The position numbers and the translations under genes were made by a program. Below are positions 9,404-18,565 of a stretch of DNA of 64,000 bases, piece after piece (positions within the stretch are counted from its first letter, which is position 1; each line of letters begins with the position of its first letter). The notes beneath the pieces were generated by a model. It searched no databases. It saw only the letters and a program-made list of their open reading frames with translations, and had not been told where the DNA came from. Where the stretch lies: NCBI GenBank assembly GCA_963841845.1, contig CAWJEG010000005.1, forward strand, positions 376,864 to 440,863, read 5' to 3'. The DNA comes from CAVVGZ01 sp963841845 (GTDB lineage: Bacteria > Chloroflexota > Anaerolineae > Anaerolineales > Anaerolineaceae).

Positions 9404-10304
9404 TCATGAAAATTCCGGCATGACCTTTTCGATAAAGAGGTCGATTCCGTCGAATTTTGGAAAATCCATGAAGCGCAGCATGAAGTGGGTTACACCCACA
9501 TCCGTATATCGTTTGAGTGTTTGTGTCACTTGCTGGGGAGTGCCATAAACCAGAAAACGCCCTTCCTTGTCCGCAGGAGGAGCCTGTCCATCAGGAGTAA
9601 TAAATACGTAAGCCCAGACTGATTTTCTAATGGATGTAAAATCCCTGCCCACATCCTGGCAGTGCGCCTGCAGCACATCCATTTTATGGGCGTATGTATC
9701 CGGATCGGTGAATGTAAAATTCATCCAGTCGGCATACTTAGCCACCAGCTTCAATGTGACCTTTTCCCCCACCCCACCAATTAGCAGGTGCGGCACGGGA
9801 TTGGGCAGCGGCTGGTTTTCAGCCTGGTGGATGGAGAGGTGCTTCCCCTCATAACTGGCAGGTGACTGCGTCCACATTGTGCGGATGATATTAACCGCAT
9901 CTTCCAGCTGCTCCAATCGTACCTTGCCCGGAGGGAAGGGATACCCGTAAGCCAGGTGTTCATCCTCCTTCCAGCCAGCCCCTATTCCAAGGATGAGCCT
10001 TCCGCCGGTAAGGTACTGCAGGGTTGAAGTCATTTTTGCAATCAGCGCAGGGTTGCGGAATGACTGCGCCATTACCAGCGGACCGACGGTGAATTGGGGA
10101 AATTTTGCCGCAATGTAACGTAAGGTATGTCCAGCTTTCCAGTGTAGGTGCATTATCCTTGTGAAAATGGTCATCAAACCATAAATTGGGAAAGATGCCT
10201 GCAATATGCTCAATCGTCCGGTCATTTTCACGGCTCAGGTCTTTTATTTCAGTTCCCTGCCGGGCGACCGTGTTGCATATCCAACCAAATGATATTTTCG
10301 TCAT
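9404..10304 (-). pseudogene. LLM-class F420-type oxidoreductase, frame disrupted
   Basis: Composite of an N-terminal frame starting at 10304 (MTKISFGWICNTVARQ) and a second frame from about 10130 to the stop at 9404, about 299 residues in all. The luciferase-like TIM barrel is recognised from LVMAQSFRNPALIAKMTSTLQYLTGGR, GIGAGWKEDEH and LLIGGVGEKVTLKLVAKYAD. Such enzymes usually use coenzyme F420 or FMN for hydride transfer; the substrate cannot be read from sequence. One single-base shift near 10120-10135 breaks the frame, with the rest well conserved, so an assembly error is as likely as decay. It sits inside the sugar region but has no obvious link to it. Confidence 0.75.
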
Positions 10305-10529
10305 TATTCTTTCTCACTCCTTACATGACCGGGATTCTTCCCTGGATTTGATAGTTCAATCTTATCACTGATAGGGATGGGTGCACCTTGCAAATTTTTT
10401 GGAAGATAATTCTCATAAAGACAGCTGCTGGAGAATCACTCCCGGAGAATACCCGTATTATCGATGATATAATCTGGCACGAGATTATACCAATTTGCTT
10501 CGTTTGCATTTAAGGAAAGGTGGTTGGAT

Positions 10530-10955
10530 ATGGTTGTACAGATCATCAGTATCTGCCTGACGATTGCGCCGGTATTTTTGCTGGTGATCGGAGCGCTGGG
10601 AGCATTTAATATCATGAGCGTAGGCCCGGTGGGATTCCCCAAGAATCACCGGGTAAATACAACATTATCCTACATCATCCTGTTTTCCGCCCTGGGGATG
10701 TTTTATTACCGATTTTCACCTGCAGATTCAGTTGCTTCCAATCTTGGTGCAATTTTAGCAATAGGCTGCTTCGTTGCCTATTCGGTAATCGTGGCCAGGA
10801 ACCGAAAACAGTTCCCTCCCCGGTCATCCTTACAGCTCTACAATGAAAACAAGCTTCGTTTTGACCGCAGAAAACAGGATTGGCCATTTAAATTTGGTAA
10901 AAAATCCAACGAAAACAAACCGATTGACAACAAAAAGAAATCCACTAAAAAATAA
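10530..10955 (+). CDS. Small membrane protein of unknown function
   Basis: About 141 residues with three predicted helices (IISICLTIAPVFLLVIGALG; TLSYIILFSALGMFYY; ASNLGAILAIGCFVAYSVIV) and a very basic cytoplasmic tail rich in Lys and Asn. An in-frame TTG at 10524 is an alternative start; AAGGAAAGG lies upstream of both. It has no recognised family and is followed by a perfect terminator shared with the convergent aldolase. It may be a small integral membrane accessory protein; no function is assigned. Confidence 0.6.
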   Translation: MVVQIISICLTIAPVFLLVIGALGAFNIMSVGPVGFPKNHRVNTTLSYIILFSALGMFYYRFSPADSVASNLGAILAIGCFVAYSVIVARNRKQFPPRSSLQLYNENKLRFDRRKQDWPFKFGKKSNENKPIDNKKKSTKK

Positions 10956-10964
10956 AGAATAAAC

Positions 10965-10992
10965 AAAAACCGCCAGTATCCTGGCGGTTTTT
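10965..10992. terminator. Bidirectional rho-independent terminator
   Basis: A perfect 12-bp stem (AAAAACCGCCAG / CTGGCGGTTTTT) with a TATC loop and U-runs in both directions. It separates the small membrane protein gene from the convergent aldolase/kinase operon. Confidence 0.88.
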
Positions 10993-11014
10993 GAATCTCT
11001 TTAATTGGTAATAA

Positions 11015-11671
11015 TTATTTGTCGTAATCCGGATTCTCAAGAATTTGACTGGGTACAACGATTCCTCCAACTGCCGCAGCATTCAGCAGTATATAGGCAT
11101 TGGTATCGATACGTTCCACAGAATCCATGGCAATGTCCAGGTCTTTTCCAACAGCCATCATACCATGCCGCGGAATCATGCAGGCAGCAGTACCCTTGGA
11201 CTTGATCATATCAATCTTCTTGTCCATCTCGGCCACAATGTAATCGGATAGCAGCTGGGTACCGGAAGGAGAATCACCGCTCTGTTTGATCACTCCAAAT
11301 TTATAGCTTGCATAGTCAATACCTGGCATATCCTTCTCTGCAGCACAGAATACCAGCACGTTGCGGGCATGGGCATGGACTGAAGCAGTGATATGTGGAT
11401 AAAACTTATTCAATAGATCAATATGAGCTTTTGATTCACGGGAGATATCTCCAACACCATCCAATTTATTACCGGCAAGGTCTAAGATGAGGATCTGTTC
11501 CGGGTTCAATTCCCAATGAAATTTGGTACCGGCATAGCGCGGGGTCATCAATAACAGGTCACCCATCCGCACACCGATGTTGCCGCCTGCCAGGTCTGTC
11601 AGATGGCGGTCAAACATCATTTTACCCATCTTGCATATTTTCATACGCATTGCTTGAATTTCGTTGTACAT
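11015..11671 (-). CDS. Class II aldolase/adducin family protein, second copy
   Basis: A 218-residue class II aldolase with the phosphate loop AGGNIGVR (28-35), Glu79 in SRESKAH as candidate acid/base, zinc histidines in SVHAHARN (His99, His101), and PRHGMMAVG carrying the third ligand. It is only distantly similar to the aldolase at 8678, so the two probably cleave different sugar phosphates or opposite epimers. It follows the PfkB-type kinase by 27 bases in the same orientation, which suggests that the kinase product is its substrate, as with tagatose or fuculose phosphates. A strong bidirectional terminator ends the operon. Confidence 0.87.
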   Translation of the reverse strand: MYNEIQAMRMKICKMGKMMFDRHLTDLAGGNIGVRMGDLLLMTPRYAGTKFHWELNPEQILILDLAGNKLDGVGDISRESKAHIDLLNKFYPHITASVHAHARNVLVFCAAEKDMPGIDYASYKFGVIKQSGDSPSGTQLLSDYIVAEMDKKIDMIKSKGTAACMIPRHGMMAVGKDLDIAMDSVERIDTNAYILLNAAAVGGIVVPSQILENPDYDK

Positions 11672-11698
11672 CGTTTAATCCTCCTCGGTATCGAATAA

Positions 11699-12637
11699 TT
11701 ATCGTGTTACTTGGACAATTTTTGCTTTTTCTACCAGGCTATGCACGGTATCCAGTTCAAGGAAACCTGCCCCGCGCACCTGTGTATTGGCAGTACCACA
11801 GGCAATTCCCCAGCGGATCAGATCTGGAAGAGCTGCATTTTCCAGCAGCGCTTTTGCAACCCCGGCCAGCAGGGAATCACCGCATCCTACCGTGTTTAGC
11901 ACTCTATCGACGCTAACATTCCCGCTCCATACTTCATTTCCATCCGTACCAATCATCCCCTCCGGACCGCGGCTGAGAGCAACATACGATATCCCTTTTT
12001 TCTGCAGCTCGATAATTGCCGCGACTTGTTTTTCCAGCGTATCCAGGGTACGCCCTAAATAATATCCTAACTCGTGCTGGTTAACTTTAACCATGTACGG
12101 CAGGGCATCAATTCCATAATCCAGGGCTGGACCGGAGCTGTCTATCAGGCTGTGTACTCCCTGTTGTTTGGCTGCAGTGATCATCCTCCCGTACACCCTG
12201 GCAAGGGTATCTGTCTGGCCGGAACCGCAAAGCAAGACCAACGAAGTTTCCGGGAGCAGGCTGGTGAACTTATCCATTAAAGCTTCAATTTCAACATCCT
12301 CCACCTTCTGGCCTGGCTCATAAACGGCGTAGGTATATCCGGTATCATCCTCCTGGATCAGAATGGAGGTGCGGGTATCCGCTTTGCATTCCACAAACTC
12401 GGTGCGTATGCCTTCCTTTCGCAGTTCTTCGGTGATGAACTTCCCGCTGTAGCCACCCTGGTAACCGGTTGCAATAGCCGGAACCTTGAGATGGGTCAAA
12501 GCCCTGGCAACATTATTTCCCTTGCCACCCCCATAAATCATGGCAACAGTTGCCCGGGCAATCTCATCCGGAACCAGGCGCTTTACCCTGACTGCCTTAT
12601 CAATGGCGGGATGTAATGTAACACATAATACGTTCAT
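11699..12637 (-). CDS. PfkB-family sugar kinase, 1-phosphofructokinase/tagatose-6-phosphate kinase type
   Basis: A 312-residue member of the hexose-phosphate-kinase branch of the PfkB family (FruK/LacC/PfkB). It begins MNVLCVTLHPAIDKAV, has the sugar-binding GGGKGNNVARAL (36-47) and the C-terminal signature GCGDSLLAG, where Asp254 is the catalytic base. Members phosphorylate a sugar phosphate to a bisphosphate. With a downstream class II aldolase and the nearby galactitol-type PTS, it fits a step making a ketose bisphosphate before cleavage. It is the first gene of a two-gene operon whose promoter should lie in 12638-12981. Confidence 0.88.
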   Translation of the reverse strand: MNVLCVTLHPAIDKAVRVKRLVPDEIARATVAMIYGGGKGNNVARALTHLKVPAIATGYQGGYSGKFITEELRKEGIRTEFVECKADTRTSILIQEDDTGYTYAVYEPGQKVEDVEIEALMDKFTSLLPETSLVLLCGSGQTDTLARVYGRMITAAKQQGVHSLIDSSGPALDYGIDALPYMVKVNQHELGYYLGRTLDTLEKQVAAIIELQKKGISYVALSRGPEGMIGTDGNEVWSGNVSVDRVLNTVGCGDSLLAGVAKALLENAALPDLIRWGIACGTANTQVRGAGFLELDTVHSLVEKAKIVQVTR

Positions 12638-12981
12638 TATTTCCTCGGCTTGATTTATCCTTAACCTTGAAAGGAGATCTGTTCAAATGAAACGTGAATT
12701 GGGATTCTTCCCCTTTTATTCGTTGCTCTATGTCATTATATCAAATTTCACTACGCATCCTCACAAATTTGAAGGTAATCAAAATTCAAGCCTATCCGGA
12801 AGCAATCCAATAAAATGATTACAAGGTCCAATGGGTTATCAAATGGTTCCAATTCTTATTTATCGGTTATCATTTACCGGATTTCTGATAACAAGATGCC
12901 ATGTTCAATTGGCATATTTCATCCTTAAACAGGGATCAGGTCCAAAATAGTGATCAGATTTAATTGGAGAAATGTCAGCCC
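12638..12981. promoter_or_regulatory. Divergent intergenic region with GTTATC repeats
   Basis: Region between the kinase/aldolase operon and the thioredoxin-like gene. GTTATC occurs at 12835-12840 and 12866-12871 and in inverted form (GATAAC) at 12887-12892. The last two make an inverted repeat with a 15-base spacer, a possible sugar-regulator operator. No clear -35/-10 pair was found. No gene is supported here. Confidence 0.3.
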
Positions 12982-13521
12982 ATGGATTACACTGCCTTCA
13001 AACTAGAAATTAATCAGAAAAAATTACCAACCATTGTAGAATTCTGGGCACCCTGGTGCGGCCCCTGTAAATCGATGGCTCCCAAACTTGAAAAAGTTAG
13101 CCAGGAGTTTGAAGGCCAGGTGGACCTCTGGAAGATCAACGCCGATGAAAATCCGGATATCCTGCGTTCCATGGGTATTATGGGCATCCCAGCCATGCTC
13201 GGGTTTTCGAATGGCGATGAACTTTTCCGAATCACTGGTGCATTAAACCCGGAGCAGATCTCGCAGGTCTTCTCTGCAGCCCAGGCACAGCAAAAATTAA
13301 AATCAAGCCTAACGGATAGAGCCCGGCTTTTCCGTATGGTGACAGGATTAGCAATTATGCTGCTTGGCGGGTTCAGTGAATACAACCTTGTAATCTTGGT
13401 TGGGTTAGCCATTTCCTTCACTGCTGTAGCAGACCGCTGCCCGATATACCAGAGTCTGGTTTCACGACTGGGAAAATTACTCCAAAAATCTAAAAAAGAG
13501 AACCAGGAAACAAATGGCTGA
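12982..13521 (+). CDS. Thioredoxin-domain protein with C-terminal membrane segment
   Basis: About 179 residues. The first hundred form a thioredoxin fold with the redox motif WCGPC and the cis-proline region MGIPAML. A hydrophobic hairpin follows (MVTGLAIMLLGGFSEYNLVILVGLAISFTAV), then CPIYQSL, which resembles the DUF2892/YgaP-type inner-membrane domain. It is probably a membrane-tethered cytoplasmic thioredoxin used in protein disulfide reduction. The ATG at 12982 is preferred, with GGAGA 11 bases upstream; a TTG at 12964 is in frame. Its 3' end overlaps the convergent MntP-like gene by 32 bases. Confidence 0.78.
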   Translation: MDYTAFKLEINQKKLPTIVEFWAPWCGPCKSMAPKLEKVSQEFEGQVDLWKINADENPDILRSMGIMGIPAMLGFSNGDELFRITGALNPEQISQVFSAAQAQQKLKSSLTDRARLFRMVTGLAIMLLGGFSEYNLVILVGLAISFTAVADRCPIYQSLVSRLGKLLQKSKKENQETNG

Positions 13522-14063
13522 TCAATATCCTGGAACCTATAAATATCAGGATGAAACCGCCGATAATTTCCATCCGGCTGCCAAATTTCTCGCTGAGGGT
13601 ATGACCAAGGATCACCCCCCCGATAGACATGGCAAACGAAACCAGTCCAATCAACAGGCTGGCATACAGGATATTCACCTCTAATAATCCCAGGCTCAGG
13701 CCTACTGCCAGAGCATCAATACTTGTGGCCACGCTTAATAGGACCATGAACCTGCCGCGAGTTGGATCAGCAGCCGGTTTATGTGAGTCCGGCTTAATAC
13801 CATTGATAACCATGCGGATTCCTACCCAAACCAATAAGCCCGAAGGCAATCCAGTGATCAAACTGGGAGATTTGGCGGACAACAGTCGTTCCCATCACCC
13901 ATCCAAGCAGTGCCATCAAGCCCTGGAACAAACCAAAATGGAATGAAAGCCGAAACATCGATCTGCTGTTCTTCTCAGCCTGGGATCCCCCCACCCCCAG
14001 CGAAACTGAAAAACAGTCCATGCCTAATGCAATTGCAACAATAAATAATGCCTGAATTTCCAT
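13490..14063 (-). pseudogene. mntP: MntP/DUF204-family manganese efflux pump, frame disrupted
   Basis: Two frames together make a protein of about 190 residues, the usual MntP length. The N-terminal part starts at 14063 (MEIQALFIVAIALGMDCFSVSLGVG) and the second frame takes over near 13840 and ends at 13490. The paired acidic helix motifs GMDCFSVSLG and SIDALAVGLSLG are the family hallmark. Six helices would export Mn2+ across the inner membrane. A single-base shift breaks the gene. No manganese riboswitch was recognised upstream. Confidence 0.75.
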
Positions 14064-14407
14064 AATTATGTAAAGTGGACAAAAAGCATTTTACTGGCGC
14101 CTGTGGCGCCGCTGCTAGATTTTACATCCATTGAGAATAATTTTCCTGGGGACAAACGTCATAAGATTTAGATGATTAGACCCCTCAAACACGATGAACC
14201 CGGTATTATTCCCCGGAATGTTAACCTCAATGATATTTAGGTAAAACTGGGGATGAGTATATAATGCTCTGGATTGCGGTGACAACTATTGGAGTAAAAA
14301 TTACTTTATGAACCGTTTGATGTTGGATTTTGGACAGCCCTGCAAATTGTCTGTTTAGGCGGAGTCTTAATCAATGCAGTCTCTCACCAGGTATATAGAG
14401 ATTTTGT
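14064..14407. other. Intergenic stretch with a small hairpin
   Basis: There is no supported gene. A perfect 6-bp hairpin (GGCGCC-TGT-GGCGCC) lies at 14096-14110 just upstream of the MntP-like gene, without a T-run. The rest is A/T-rich and shows nothing recognisable. Confidence 0.35.
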
Positions 14408-16135
14408 TTATCCCGCTTCCACCTGTATTTTCAAATCCTTAAGGCGGGTTTGGATCATCCCTATTTCAGAATTCGCTTCGATTAATTTCTGATGCTCTGT
14501 ACGGACAAACCGGGAATAAGGGGTAATTGCTTTCTGGATATGCTCCAGGCTGCGCTGGATTTCCTTCTGGAATTCACCATCCAGGGACTGGACCAGCTGC
14601 AGGCGCATTTCTGAAATTTTTTTGCTCATTTCCTTGTTTGCCTGGCGTTTGCGCGCTGGAATCACCAGCAAACCAAGCACCGCCAACATACTTGCCAACA
14701 GCACACCGGTCACATCTGCAGCAACTGTTGTGGCCAGGGTAGCGATCAGCGCCCCCAATCCAATCGCCCCAACTTCCAGCACTGCAGTTGCCGCTACTGC
14801 TGTCTGGGCACTTTCAGCAATTTTGCGGGCTTCCTTTTCTTTATCATAGGAATCCACCACCCGGCTTGACTCATTCCCTACAGCATCAATGAGCTTTTCC
14901 CGGTTGTAATCAAAATTGCCAATGCTGGTATCCCCTACCAAATAGTCTTTATGTTTAATGCGTCGTTCCTCCAGACTCTGGCGCATGGCATACCACTGCT
15001 GAAAGTTGTTTTCCACCATCCAGTCGATTAATTCATTGACTTTATTCTCAATCTGCTTGGGAACATCTGCAACAACCCGTTTCTCAAAAACACGCTGGAT
15101 GTGGTCTTTATCGATCAACTCAAGCAGGTGCAGGAGCTGCATTTTTTCCTCGAAAAATTCCTGGCCGCGTTTTTCCATTTGCAGGAGTACATTCTCAATA
15201 TCCGCCATGCGGAACTTAAAATCCTCCATCATGTCGGTTTCATATACCTTGAGCTGTCGTTCAAGGCTGTCTAAAACCGATAGGTCTTCACCCAGTAAAT
15301 TGATACGACCCTCGGCAACTCTTAGATACCGGTCCGCCAGGTGCAGACCAACACCCAGAGGATTTAATAATTTGAGGGTCAGTTTGCTTTCGTCATCCAG
15401 GTTGGAACGGATATAGTCTTCCAGTTCTTGAAAGCGGCTTTCCTTCCACAATGCCGGTTCACCGGTTTTTGCCTTCAGCGCCTTCCGGGCGCTCACCGGG
15501 AAGATTTCCGGTGTGATCCCTAAAAGTGAATTAACATTTAGGCGGATGAAGGATTCAATTTTTTCCAGATCTGTATCTGCCTGGAGGATATCCACCTTGT
15601 TAATTACCACGACCACCTTTTTACCCCAATCGCGCACCTTTTCGAGAAAGGCGCGTTCACTCTCGGTGAATGGGCGGTCTGCTGAGGTGACAAATAAAAC
15701 CATATCAGAGCGCGGCACAAACTGGTTGGTCAGAATTTCATGTTCCCGGATGATTGCATTTGTTCCCGGAGTGTCCACAATGCTGACATCTTTCAACAGG
15801 TCAACAGGCGCATAAACGAGGAGAATATTATCTTCCAAACCCGTCCGGCGCATCGATTCACCGTAGCGCACCACATTGATCTGGGATGTGGTAGGGGTCA
15901 CCCCGTCTTCCAGCAGTCTCTCTCCCAGCAACGCATTAATCAGGACACTTTTCCCTGAATTAAATTCACCCACCACAACCAGCAGCAAGAAATCATCGGC
16001 CTGGAGAATTGATTTTTTTAGTGTGTCCTTATCTTCCGCAGTCATCCCAAAGCGGTCCAGAGCATCCATCAACTGGCTGAGGGTCACCCGCTCTGCGTTG
16101 AGCATGGTTTCTTGTTGTTCTGTTAGAATTTTCAT
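14408..16135 (-). CDS. Dynamin-like GTPase family protein
   Basis: About 575 residues. The GTPase domain shows G1 GEFNSGKS (56-63), G2 TPTTS, G3 DTPGTNA and G4 NKVD. A long helical stalk follows, with a glycine/alanine-rich hydrophobic hairpin (LIATLATTVAADVTGVLLASMLAVLGLLVI) that may insert in the membrane, and a final coiled-coil stretch. This layout matches bacterial dynamin-like proteins, which remodel or protect membranes. The ATG at 16135 is chosen for the GGGAG about 10 bases upstream rather than the longer in-frame start at 16201. It is a single gene with no partner dynamin next to it. Confidence 0.82.
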   Translation of the reverse strand: MKILTEQQETMLNAERVTLSQLMDALDRFGMTAEDKDTLKKSILQADDFLLLVVVGEFNSGKSVLINALLGERLLEDGVTPTTSQINVVRYGESMRRTGLEDNILLVYAPVDLLKDVSIVDTPGTNAIIREHEILTNQFVPRSDMVLFVTSADRPFTESERAFLEKVRDWGKKVVVVINKVDILQADTDLEKIESFIRLNVNSLLGITPEIFPVSARKALKAKTGEPALWKESRFQELEDYIRSNLDDESKLTLKLLNPLGVGLHLADRYLRVAEGRINLLGEDLSVLDSLERQLKVYETDMMEDFKFRMADIENVLLQMEKRGQEFFEEKMQLLHLLELIDKDHIQRVFEKRVVADVPKQIENKVNELIDWMVENNFQQWYAMRQSLEERRIKHKDYLVGDTSIGNFDYNREKLIDAVGNESSRVVDSYDKEKEARKIAESAQTAVAATAVLEVGAIGLGALIATLATTVAADVTGVLLASMLAVLGLLVIPARKRQANKEMSKKISEMRLQLVQSLDGEFQKEIQRSLEHIQKAITPYSRFVRTEHQKLIEANSEIGMIQTRLKDLKIQVEAG

Positions 16136-16365
16136 CACTTCATTCTCCCTGATGAAAAGTGCTTTGCCTTCATTCCATAAGTATAGAGGAGAGATCCCCA
16201 TTTGTAAATGCAGTTATGCTTGGTGCGGGATTAGTCCATTGCATTTCTCAAAAATAAATCAGACAAGGTCTTGAGATGATTGCCGTTTTTTTTGATGCTT
16301 CTTAGAAATCCCGCATGTCCCCATCTATTTTGCATTCCGCACAAATTTCTAATAAGATTAATACC

Positions 16366-18076
16366 ATGAATGGTCAAATTCAAAAAACGATCGTTATCTG
16401 GGGTGCCGGGCGAATTGGGCGTGGCTTTATTGCAGACCTCTTTCAATCTGCCGGATATGGTCTGGTTTTTATTGACGAATCGGCGTCCCTGGTTTATCAA
16501 CTTTGTAAAGCCGGCCGATATACCATTGTGCGGGCTCCCGATGCCAGTACCAGGCAGGATATCACCATTCAATCCTATCTTGCATTGCATACCAGCCAAT
16601 CCGCCCAAATTGAACAGGCTGTCATTGCCGCAGACATCATGGCGGTTGCAGTTTACCCGAAATCTTTTCCGCAAGCTGCCAGGCAGTTATCCACTCACCT
16701 TGAAAAACGGTTCCAAATCCAATAAAAATACACCGCTGAATATCCTTGTATGCACAAATCTTTGCGATGCTGCATCGGTATTCTCTGCTGAACTTGAAAA
16801 AGCCTTAACCGCCCCGGTATTCGATGCTGTGAAACCCGCTTCTGGGAATTATCGACACGGTAATCATTCGTTTCGCTTCAGAAAGCCCGGTTGATGACCC
16901 GCTGCTGGTCTGGACAAATGGATTTGCCGAACTTCCGGTAAATTCCCGGGCATTCAAAGGGAACATTCCCGACCTGAATTTCTTCCGGCTGGTAACCGAT
17001 ATGCAATTGAGGAGATGCGCAAGCTCTACACCTACAATATGCTGCATACGCTGCTGGCTTATCACGGTTATCAACATCAATGTCAATTCCTCCGGGATTG
17101 TCTCGAAATTGAAAATATCCGCAAGGAAGGCCAGGCCGCATTACAGGAAACCAGCCAGATTCTACAGAAAGAAGCCGGTTTTTCCCGGGAAGATATGGAC
17201 ATCTGGAATGCTCAAGTCTGGGAACAAACCAACAGCCCGGTCCTGGGTGGGCCGGTTATCCGCATGGGTGGTGAACCGCTCCGCAAGTTGTCACGCCGAG
17301 ACCGGCTGGTTGGACCGGCTCTGCTTGCCAGGCAGCACGGCTTATCCAACCGGCATCTCGTTAATGGAATTGCTGCTGGATTTCATTTCAATCCAGCCCA
17401 GGATGCAGAAGCAATCGATATTCAGAAAATGATTCAAGACCTGGGCATTCGCAGAACTGTAAAAGCTGTCTGCCAGCTGTCCGATGATGACCGGGACCTC
17501 CTTGACCAGATTGTTCTTGCTTACCATCGCTACCCCCTTGAACTTCACTGGCAGGAGAATGCCAGGAAAGCCTATTGGCTTGCCTTCGAATATGAAAAAA
17601 AATACCGGGGTTGTGGACAGTGTGTGGTTGCTTCCCTGTTGGAAACAATCAATAGGTTTGATGAGCAGGTTTTTGATTCTGCTACAGCCCTCTCCGGTGG
17701 GGTAGGTAATGCCGGTGATGCCACCTGCTCTGCCTATCTTGGATCTGTCCTTGTTTTTGGGATGCTGTATCCACGCCGGCGTGACTACTTTGACGGTGAC
17801 CGGGAAAACAAATACCGCACCTTCTATATGGCTCAAAGACAACGCCTGAACTTTCTAAATGAATATGGCTCCATTACCTGCCAGGATATTCACCGCCACA
17901 AATATGGACGGTCTTTCAATCTTATGGATCCCAACCAGCGCCAGCCTTTTGAAGATGCCGGCGCTCATGGAGATTTTGGCTGTACCCTTGTAACGGCAAA
18001 AGCTGCCCGTTGGGCTGTCGAGATTATCGCGGAGGAATTAATCCTGGATCAAATCAAGCTTCTGGAGGAAACATGA
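16366..18076 (+). pseudogene. Mannitol-1-phosphate dehydrogenase-like protein fused to C_GCAxxG_C_C domain, frame disrupted
   Basis: A composite of about 570 residues. The N-terminus (KTIVIWGAGRIGRGFIADLF) is an MtlD-type Rossmann domain, followed by TPLNILVCTNLCDA and SESPVDDPLLVWTNGFAELP. The C-terminal dehydrogenase domain includes KLYTYNMLHTLLAYHGY. After about residue 390 comes a C_GCAxxG_C_C-type segment (RGCGQCVVASLL, LSGGVGNAGDATCSAYLG), usually thought to bind a metal or cluster. The frame shifts at about 16715, 16850 and 17005; the last 353 codons (17015-18076) are open. It could oxidise a polyol 1-phosphate with NAD. The stop overlaps the ATG of the next gene (ATGA), suggesting translational coupling. 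Three shifts in about 300 bases mean either real decay or poor local sequence. Confidence 0.65.
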
Positions 18077-18405
18077 GTAAAGGAATTTCTAAAACAATTC
18101 CAAAAGAGGAAGGGCAGCTGGCACTGGTAATGCTTTATGGAGGGACAGCAGGTGAATATGAATTCCACATGGCCGGGGAACCCAGCCGGCTGAAAACCGG
18201 GGATTACGTCTATACCATCTTTAACGACCGGTTGGTCGGACGCTGCAAAATTATCCGCATCACCGGCGGGGCAGTCAACCCCGACTCGGGCAAACCGCGC
18301 ACTCTGGTTATTGTGTCCACACCGGGAGAATCATTAACCCGGCCAATTCCTTTTAAGGGGCACCGCGGGACACACTACTATGATGGGTCGGGCTGGCCTC
18401 AATAA
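18073..18405 (+). CDS. Small hypothetical protein coupled to the dehydrogenase-like gene
   Basis: A 110-residue protein starting at an ATG that overlaps the previous stop, with GGAGG six bases upstream. It is probably beta-rich (GDYVYTIFNDRLVGRCKIIRITGG) and has no membrane segment or known motif. Tight coupling to the MtlD/GCAxxG fusion suggests a shared function, but nothing in the sequence says what. Confidence 0.65.
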   Translation: MSKGISKTIPKEEGQLALVMLYGGTAGEYEFHMAGEPSRLKTGDYVYTIFNDRLVGRCKIIRITGGAVNPDSGKPRTLVIVSTPGESLTRPIPFKGHRGTHYYDGSGWPQ

Positions 18406-18565
18406 GTATCCATTTTCCACATCCATATCTCATTGTTTTTCATACCGGTTCATCCTTCTCAGGGTCACAATAAATTGTCCAGGTAAGGCATATTCTCGCG
18501 GGGTGTAATTAGGCCAGGGGGTATATATTCATACGCTTTTCGGGTGGATATAATTAGAAAAAAGG

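Noticed and set aside
14096..14110. GGCGCC hairpin as an MntP-type manganese riboswitch or terminator
   Set aside because: Only 15 bases long, without a T-run or conserved riboswitch core.
14408..16274. Several plus-strand ORFs of 70-136 codons opposite the dynamin-like gene
   Set aside because: They are serine/arginine-rich antisense shadows of a well-supported GTPase gene.
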